Below the pieces are notes generated by a model. It was not told where the DNA came from, did not search any database, and saw only the letters and a program-made list of their open reading frames with translations. The translations under genes were made by a program, and so were the position numbers. From the NCBI GenBank assembly GCA_947396885.1, contig OX377202.1:61964034-62028033 (forward strand): 64,000 nucleotides of DNA. The letters are read 5' to 3'. Shown piece after piece: positions 58,677 to 64,000 of the stretch (its first letter is position 1; each line of letters opens with the position of its first letter). Origin of the DNA: Heligmosomoides polygyrus polygyrus. Its lineage: Eukaryota > Nematoda > Chromadorea > Rhabditida > Heligmosomidae.

Positions 58677-58757
58677 CTAGCAATTGCACTGCTGCGTCGG
58701 GGGCTTCTGGTTCGTCGTCGCGTCGAGCCGCTGACCTTTCGGTTGCTGCTGAGGGTC
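58677..58757 (-). CDS. rab-3: rab-3 last exon (C-terminal tail, CXC)
   Basis: 26 codons and a TAG stop: [11 protein letters not shown], then [10 protein letters not shown]. The tail is the Rab3 hypervariable region, and the two cysteines receive the lipid anchors. Acceptor CTTTACAG|GAC. Confidence 0.96.
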   Translation of the reverse strand, partial: DPQQQPKGQRLDATTNQKPPTQQCNC

Positions 58758-61603
58758 CTGTAAAGAGAGTGGGAGGTGCAGCTCCGAAAACCCCTAATTG
58801 TGCCACGAAGAGTGTGCCTACCTTATCGAGGCTCTCGGCCATTTTGTCGCAGATGATTTCGACGAGCTTTTCGAAGACCGCCTTCACGTTAATGTTCTCT
58901 TTCGCTGACGTTTCAAAGAATTCGAGACCTCAAGGAAGAGAACTTCATATTACACCACCAAGGGCCCTACGTATAGGGAAGAATGAAGCTGATAAGGCGC
59001 CTGCTGTCCAAAATAATTGTCCTTCAAAAACTGAATGAACACTGAAAACAACTTTCATTTTCGGACAAACTATTAGGTTGAGGAATAAGTTCGTATCGTT
59101 TCCTTTGAAGAGTTTAGTTTAAGGGATTTGCTTTTTGTTTGACAAACTGTATGTATCTATTAGAAAATACTTTTTCTGCTCTACAAAGCTTTGTTATTTG
59201 TTTTTCTAAAATCACTTCTTCTTCTTCTTCTTCTTCTTCAATTTTGTTATTTCTTAAATTCACGAATGGGATAGCCAAGAAGCAAAAATAAGCATTTTCG
59301 ACATTTGCGCTTCTTTGCATTTCGACGTGATCAAAAAGCAGCTAAGGCAGGGCGGAATATTTGTGAGGTGTACGGGAGAGGCTTAATAGGCGAGTCTTCA
59401 GCACGGAAATGGTTTGCGAAGTTCAAAACGGCGAGTCTGACCTCGACGACAGCCCGAAGGACCTGCGAAATTCGAAGAAGCGTGAAGCAGTGCCTAGCAT
59501 CAATAACTACATGCCCATTTGATACGTATCGATCTTTTTTTTCAAATTCAAATTCAAATTCAAATTCAAAACTCATCCGTGGCGCCGGTGCGGGAACCGC
59601 AAATGCATAAATAGCGCACTGCCGCGCGATGACTCATTCTTGTTCTCGGCTATTCGCTCTCCCGGCATCTCCTTGTGTGATTTTGTTCATTGTGCTCGTT
59701 TATCGCATAAAGTTCTGAGGCCTCGTCTATTTGTTCGTCTCGTTTACTGGTGTGCACCTCACCTCGGTACCTGGAGGTGACATTACAAAGCGCTGATCAA
59801 GGCACACTTAGAAGAGAGCGGTGGAGTCGTGAATTTGCCGACAAGATGAACTGTGATCATAAAAGAATTTCCACTCGATGAGATTCGCTGAAAACTTGGG
59901 GCTCTGGCATCTCCGCACTGCTTACAAATATCCCGGGCCGCTTCCACTGCCTTTTGAGCACGAGGAAATGCGAAGAAGAGCAGGTGTCGAAAATGCTGAT
60001 TTTTGCTTCTTGGCTATCCCATTCGTAAATTTAAAAAATGACAAAAACAAATTGATTCGAAAAAACAACAACACGGTTTTGTAGCATAGAAGAAGTCCTT
60101 TCTAATGAATACAAACGATTTGTCAAACAAAAAGGAAATCGTTTAAATAAAGCTCTTCGAAGAAAACCCTACGAATTCATCTCTCTGCCTAACACGAGGG
60201 GAGGAGATGGTGGATTAGCTACAGACCGGCGCAACATATTCACGGTACCTCTACATCTGCAACAAGTAGATGCAACTATACAAAGGATCACTAAACGGAT
60301 GCAACAGCATAGCGTGGGCGTACGCTGGGAAGGAGTCCACGTGGAGTCAGTGGATCGGATGGAAGGAAGAATGTCAGTGGCAGACACGTAACCTTCATCC
60401 GAACCAATCAAGGTGGAAAGTAGCAAGGCGTCTGCATAAGGCAGGAATTTTAGGGAAATTTGAAGAGGTCATTATATCGCATCGTGATTGGAGAACAGCG
60501 TTTCTCTTTCCTTCGCTTAATCGCTTTCCCTGCTCATTGGGAAGGACAAGAGTAGAGAGTGGGTCAAAGGATAGATTAGGGGGCGAAGCGGAATTTCGAT
60601 CTCAATACGATTGCGAACCACAGCCTTCAGGCAGCTGTTGACAGGTACTCCGAGTTTTGAGTATTCCAAACGGAGTTGTTGAGTATTCCAAACGCATTTC
60701 GCACAACCGAAAGATAGTCAGTAGTCGTGAATATAAAGCGAAAGAGAAATGCGCGACTACCTACATAGGCTCCGTCACTGTAGCTGTTTACTTCCGGAAT
60801 TGTCGCTCGTTCTACGAAATGTTCTTTGGAGAGTAGACGGAGGTACATATATCGACGCTAAGTTCTGACTAGGGTGTTGGTTAAAAGAGGTGTGGCGGTA
60901 CCTAGTTGATCTGCCAGTTGTCTTCCTCTTTCGAGTGAGACCACTCGTTCACCGTCCATGTCGCACTTGTTGCCGACCAGAACCACCTGGGCGTTCTCCC
61001 AGGAGTAGGTTTTGATTTGTGTGCACCTAAAGCACTCGTAATTAGCAGGCTGCCAAAATTCGATTGAAAATGGAAACTGCAAACGGCGTGCTAATGAAAG
61101 CGTCCTGCACACGTCGCGGACGCGAATAGAAACATAATGTCGCCACGCCAGACGGTCTACGGTGGCGCTTACCAGTCCTGGACGCTGTTGAAGGACTCCT
61201 CGTTGGTGATGTCGTACATGAGGATGAAGCCCATTGCTCCTCTGTAGTACGCGGTGGTGATGGTGCGGTAGCGCTCCTGTCCAGCCGTGTCCTGAACGAG
61301 GTTAACGAACAGTGTTTGGGTGGTAGTACAGCTCCGCTTAAGAGAACAAGGCTGCTACTACAGTACGGCGCTATCAAACCTGACCTACCCATATTTGCAG
61401 TTTTACGCGTTTGTCGCCCCGGAAAACGGTTTTAACCTGAAATTTGGGAAGTCAAGCAACCTGCAGCGATTTTTTCCTATCCTTCAGTCGCCCACCTTAA
61501 AGTCGATGCCTACGGTGGAGACGAAAGCCGAAGTGAACGAGTCGTCGCAGTAGCGAAACAAAAACGACGTCTTGCCGACGGACGAGTTGCCGATGATCAG
61601 CAA
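58677..61603 (-). CDS. rab-3: RAB-3 small GTPase (synaptic vesicle), exons 2 to last; first exon not in view
   Basis: RAB-3 sits on synaptic vesicles in its GTP form and, with its effectors, promotes vesicle docking and release. Six exons give about 195 residues, lacking only about 24 N-terminal ones. All GTPase boxes are present: GNSSVGKT (P-loop), the effector region [22 protein letters not shown] and ETSAK. The protein ends QQCNC, a CXC double-geranylgeranylation site. Similarity to nematode and mammalian Rab3 is very high. Introns are 59, 97, 146, 1973 and 64 bp; the fourth contains a mariner. Phases agree at all five junctions. The upstream exon encoding the variable N-terminus was not found to 64000. 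Confidence 0.97.
58822..58928 (-). CDS. rab-3: rab-3 exon with the ETSAK box
   Basis: Two bases plus 35 codons: [20 protein letters not shown], then [20 protein letters not shown] is the G5 guanine-contact loop. Acceptor CTTGAG|GT (a G before AG, unusual), donor GATAAG|GTAGG; the following intron is 64 bp. Confidence 0.97.
59073..60192 (+). mobile_element. mariner-type element with about 250-bp terminal inverted repeats, in a rab-3 intron
   Basis: Left 59073-59345 and right about 59925-60192 are reverse complements, e.g. ATGGGATAGCCAAGAAGCAA and TTGCTTCTTGGCTATCCCAT; ends start TTAGG. Between them is the transposase DNA-binding part ([20 protein letters not shown], then FAKFKT, about 59355-59445). 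After that come (TTCAAA)n at 59540-59570 and unrelated DNA. The catalytic part is gone. TA stands outside the left end, but CA outside the right. A (TTC)n run lies at 59216-59238. Confidence 0.82.
60193..60901. other. rab-3 intron sequence, nothing recognised
   Basis: A plus-strand frame at 60270-60641 ([18 protein letters not shown]) has no family resemblance. No repeat partner was found in the window. Confidence 0.35.
60902..61026 (-). CDS. rab-3: rab-3 exon with the NKCD box
   Basis: 41 codons with split codons at both ends: [20 protein letters not shown], then [24 protein letters not shown] recognises guanine. Acceptor CTTTAG|G, donor CTAG|GTACC. Confidence 0.97.
61173..61291 (-). CDS. 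rab-3: rab-3 exon with the DTAGQE box
   Basis: 39 codons plus two bases: [20 protein letters not shown], then [19 protein letters not shown]. This is switch II. Acceptor GTTCAG|GAC, donor GACTG|GTAAG. Confidence 0.97.
61389..61436 (-). CDS. rab-3: rab-3 exon [16 protein letters not shown]
   Basis: Only 16 codons, phase 0 on both sides. Acceptor TTTCAG|GTT, donor ATATGG|GTAGG. Short enough to be missed by simple frame searches; placed by exact continuity with its neighbours. Confidence 0.96.
61496..61603 (-). CDS. rab-3: rab-3 exon with the P-loop
   Basis: 36 codons: [20 protein letters not shown], then [16 protein letters not shown]. Contains P-loop and switch I. Acceptor CTTTCAG|TTG, donor TTTAAG|GTGGG. 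Confidence 0.97.
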
Positions 61604-62011
61604 CTGAAAGGCAGCTGATAGAAAGGCAACCGCTGGCAAAGGAAACGAAACAAAAGAAAAAGGGTAGTGCTGCAACAAAAATTCAACGTGTGCCATGGAA
61701 AAATACCATCCCTTACTCAAGGTGACCACCAGTCGCTGTGTGTCTATAGCCCGGTAACTGCCGCATCTGGTGACTTTGATAGTTACCATTTCACGTCAAA
61801 TTAGGCACTTTCCAAGTCAAACTGGACACTTTTCACGTCAAATTGGACACTTCTGAGCTGACCTATAACTTTTGAAATCAAAGGGAGCTCTTACAAATCG
61901 AAATGAGCTTCTTCTACAATAAACAGAAACTCCCCAAAAAGATTCGAGTAATTTCTTGTTCAAAAAAATTCCAGTGTGATTTCTTTGAAGTTTCAATTCC
62001 CGTATCCAACA
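61604..62011. other. upstream rab-3 intron with a minisatellite
   Basis: 61790-61860 carries CACGTCAAATTGGACACTT-like units, the reverse orientation of the repeat at 16655-16795. No N-terminal rab-3 exon (a segment ending FDYMFK is expected) was found. Confidence 0.45.
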
Positions 62012-62166
62012 GGTGAAGAGATTGGTGGCGATGTCCGTTCCTCCACGTGGTGCCACTGGAAACTGCTTGCTTTTGCGAGCCGAGCCAATCACGGACAATC
62101 GAATGCAGGCGACAGGCCCTAGTGACAGGCCGGCCTACGAACATCCTGTGTCACATCATATGGTCG

Positions 62167-64000
62167 ATGACGTTTCAGAGTTCTCGTGATAGTGCTACGG
62201 CGTCCGCGGGAACCGACGCGCACTCGCAAAGCCCGGCGGGTGTGAGAAGTATGCGAGGGTCCCTGATGCGAGGACGGCATCGGGGGGCAACTGAGCTAGT
62301 CCGAAAGTCCCGTAACGTAGGCAAGACCCGCGTAGCAACGTTGAATGTGGGTACGTTGACGGGCCGCTCGTGCGAGTTGGTAGAAGCACTGGAGCGAAGA
62401 GAGATAGATTTCTGTCCGGTGCAGGAGACGAGGTGGTCCTGCAGCAAGTCAAGGGACATAGGACGTGGCTTCAAGGCCGTTCTATGTGGAAGTCCCAGGA
62501 CCACCAGTGGTGTCGGTATGATCGTCTCCGAGCGTTTCCGTGACGCGATTGCAAGCGTAGAACGTTTCGATGACCGCTTGATGAAGATTGTTGTCGCCGT
62601 AGAAGAGCGACGATGTCATTTCTTTTCCGCGTATGCTCCGCAGACAGGTTGCTCCGAGCAAACCAAGGACGAGTTCTGGTCCCTGCTTGATGAGAAGACA
62701 GCGGAAGTGCCGTCACAAGACATGATTGTTGTGGCAGGTGACCTTAATGGTCACGTCGGAGCAGCGAAAGATGGTTACAGCTGTCATGGTGGTTTTGGCT
62801 ATGGGTCACGCAACGCCGATGGTGAGCGTATACTTGAGTATGCAGACTCACACGACCTCATCATCGTGAACACTAAGTTTCGAAAGCGTGACTCCCACCT
62901 CATCTCGTTTTATAGCGGGAACGCCAAAACGCAGATTGACTATGTCCTTGTTAGGCGTCGCGACCAAGGTCTTGTCACAGACGCGAAGACCGTGCCGTAT
63001 GAGACGGTTGCCACGCAACACCGTCCACTTATCTGCTCGCTGAAGATCACACCTCCGAGGTGTAAACGTATTGAGCGATGCGGGACGGCTAGAATCAAAT
63101 GGTGGCGACTGAAAGAGAAGGAAGCAGCTGTTATTTCTCGCATTCGGTTGCCGACGGTAACAACTGTCGACGAAACCTGGAAGGATGCTACCGATGCGAT
63201 AACTCGGGCTGCGCTTCTCGAACTCGGCACAACGAAGCCTGGACGGCGTTGGGTCGATAAGCAGGCTTGGCTGTGGACTGACGATGTCAGAGAGAAGGTC
63301 AGGGAAAAGAAACGGCTATATCACGTATTTATCGGTGATAAAACAGTCGATAATTGGCGGAATTATCGAGAAGCGAAGAAAGCGGCAAAGAAGGCTGTGG
63401 CCGGTGCTAAAGCCGCACACTACGCTGATGTGAGTGAAAAACTGGAGACGCGCGATGGCGAGCGTTATCTTTACCGCCTCGCCAAAGCTCGCTGTCGCCA
63501 AGCAGAAGACATCGAGAAGTTCTTTGGCATTAACGACAAGAACGGTCATCTTCTGATGTATCGTAAGAAGGCTGTGAAGCGATGGCACGACTACTTCGAG
63601 GAAATCTCAAATGTTGAATTTGTCCATCCCGCTCTTCCTTTTGCTTCACCTGTACACGGTCCCGTTCAGAAGATCACAGTGAGCGAAACTGAGGCAGCCT
63701 TGAGGAAGATGAAGTCAGGCAAAGCCACTGGTCCCGATGACCTGCCAGCTGACCTGTGGAAGTCGAAGGGCTGGTGCCCTGCTGACTGGCTGACTGAGTT
63801 TTTCAATCAGGTTGTTGCTGAGAAGAAAGTGCCTGAGGGTTGGCAGCAAAGCACGAGTATTCCGATTTGGAAGAAGAAGGGCAGTCCTGCAGACTGTGCT
63901 AGTTACCGTCCAATTCGCCTTCTTTCGCACACCATGAAAATCTTTAAGCGAATTGTCGACGGACGTATCCAGGATGTCGTACAGCTTTCCACGAATCAGT
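62167..64000 (+). CDS. LINE polyprotein (endonuclease + reverse transcriptase), frame intact to the window edge
   Basis: One frame is open from an in-frame stop near 62010 through the end of the window; the first ATG is at 62167, giving about 611 codons with no stop. Endonuclease motifs: VATLNVGTLTGRSCELVEAL (about 62330), VQETRW, FSAYAPQTG (about 62625), VVAGDLNGHVGAA (about 62730) and QIDYVLVRR (about 62935). Spacer with basic helices, then RT start: ETEAALRKMKSGKATGPDDL (about 63690) and CASYRPIRLLSHTMKIFKRI (about 63895). This is a RTE/BovB-like family (similar to proteins often named craniofacial development protein 2-like). The catalytic FADD would lie past 64000. Antisense to rab-3, possibly in its first intron. 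Confidence 0.9.
   Translation, partial: MTFQSSRDSATASAGTDAHSQSPAGVRSMRGSLMRGRHRGATELVRKSRNVGKTRVATLNVGTLTGRSCELVEALERREIDFCPVQETRWSCSKSRDIGRGFKAVLCGSPRTTSGVGMIVSERFRDAIASVERFDDRLMKIVVAVEERRCHFFSAYAPQTGCSEQTKDEFWSLLDEKTAEVPSQDMIVVAGDLNGHVGAAKDGYSCHGGFGYGSRNADGERILEYADSHDLIIVNTKFRKRDSHLISFYSGNAKTQIDYVLVRRRDQGLVTDAKTVPYETVATQHRPLICSLKITPPRCKRIERCGTARIKWWRLKEKEAAVISRIRLPTVTTVDETWKDATDAITRAALLELGTTKPGRRWVDKQAWLWTDDVREKVREKKRLYHVFIGDKTVDNWRNYREAKKAAKKAVAGAKAAHYADVSEKLETRDGERYLYRLAKARCRQAEDIEKFFGINDKNGHLLMYRKKAVKRWHDYFEEISNVEFVHPALPFASPVHGPVQKITVSETEAALRKMKSGKATGPDDLPADLWKSKGWCPADWLTEFFNQVVAEKKVPEGWQQSTSIPIWKKKGSPADCASYRPIRLLSHTMKIFKRIVDGRIQDVVQLSTNQ

Overview
This is a repeat-laden stretch of a eukaryotic nuclear genome, most likely a strongylid (hookworm-like) nematode; that assignment is inference. 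Two spliced host genes can be followed exon by exon, both on the minus strand. Almost everything else is transposon debris: RTE-type and CR1-type LINEs, an LTR (gypsy-type) element, several mariner/Tc1 copies, a Penelope-like fragment, tRNA-derived SINE-like units, Tourist-like small elements and many large inverted repeats. Introns of 60-70 bp beside introns of 4-17 kb, the RAB-3 C-terminus and the LINE families are what suggest a nematode.

Host gene 1 is a concentrative nucleoside transporter (SLC28/CNT family) running from about 46.92 kb down through the left edge. Nine coding exons were placed (46712-46922, 46461-46641, 37830-37971, 33305-33443, 33169-33242, 23246-23407, 22385-22521, 17740-17871, 765-935). 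Splice phases agree at every junction that could be tested. One exon between 17740 and 935 and the 3' end were not found. Host gene 2 is the synaptic-vesicle GTPase RAB-3 (58677-61603, six exons to the stop codon); its first exon lies beyond the right edge or was missed.

Layout. 0-2 kb: SINE-like piece, transporter exon, a 168-bp tandem duplication. 2-5.1 kb: decayed RTE LINE. 5.3-7.4 kb: two large inverted repeats. 7.8-13.0 kb: internally deleted mariner, then a gypsy-type element with an unusual extra module after integrase. 13-18 kb: Tourist-like element, hairpins, 163-bp tandem repeats. 19.4-20.3 kb: a spacerless palindrome. 20.3-21.7 kb: CR1-type LINE. 23.5-25.3 kb: RTE half. 27-32 kb: Penelope-like GIY-YIG fragment and Tourist-like elements. 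35-36.2 kb: second RTE half. 39.4-41.4 kb: Tc1 and mariner. 41.8-44.9 kb: third RTE. 48-57 kb, between the two genes: GC-rich block, mariner pieces and two giant inverted repeats, one with a mariner at its exact centre. 57.4-64 kb: LINE fragment, rab-3 with a mariner in an intron, and a LINE whose frame is still open over its last 1.8 kb at the right edge.

The most interesting signals are (i) inverted duplications as a recurring theme, (ii) three hammerhead-ribozyme-like motifs in repeats, one directly beside a perfect 44-bp hairpin and one inside an insertion with a clean 9-bp target duplication, (iii) a TTA-flanked Tourist-like family, (iv) the post-integrase module of the gypsy element, and (v) a nucleoside-transporter gene spread over at least 46 kb and probably using one GC-AG intron.
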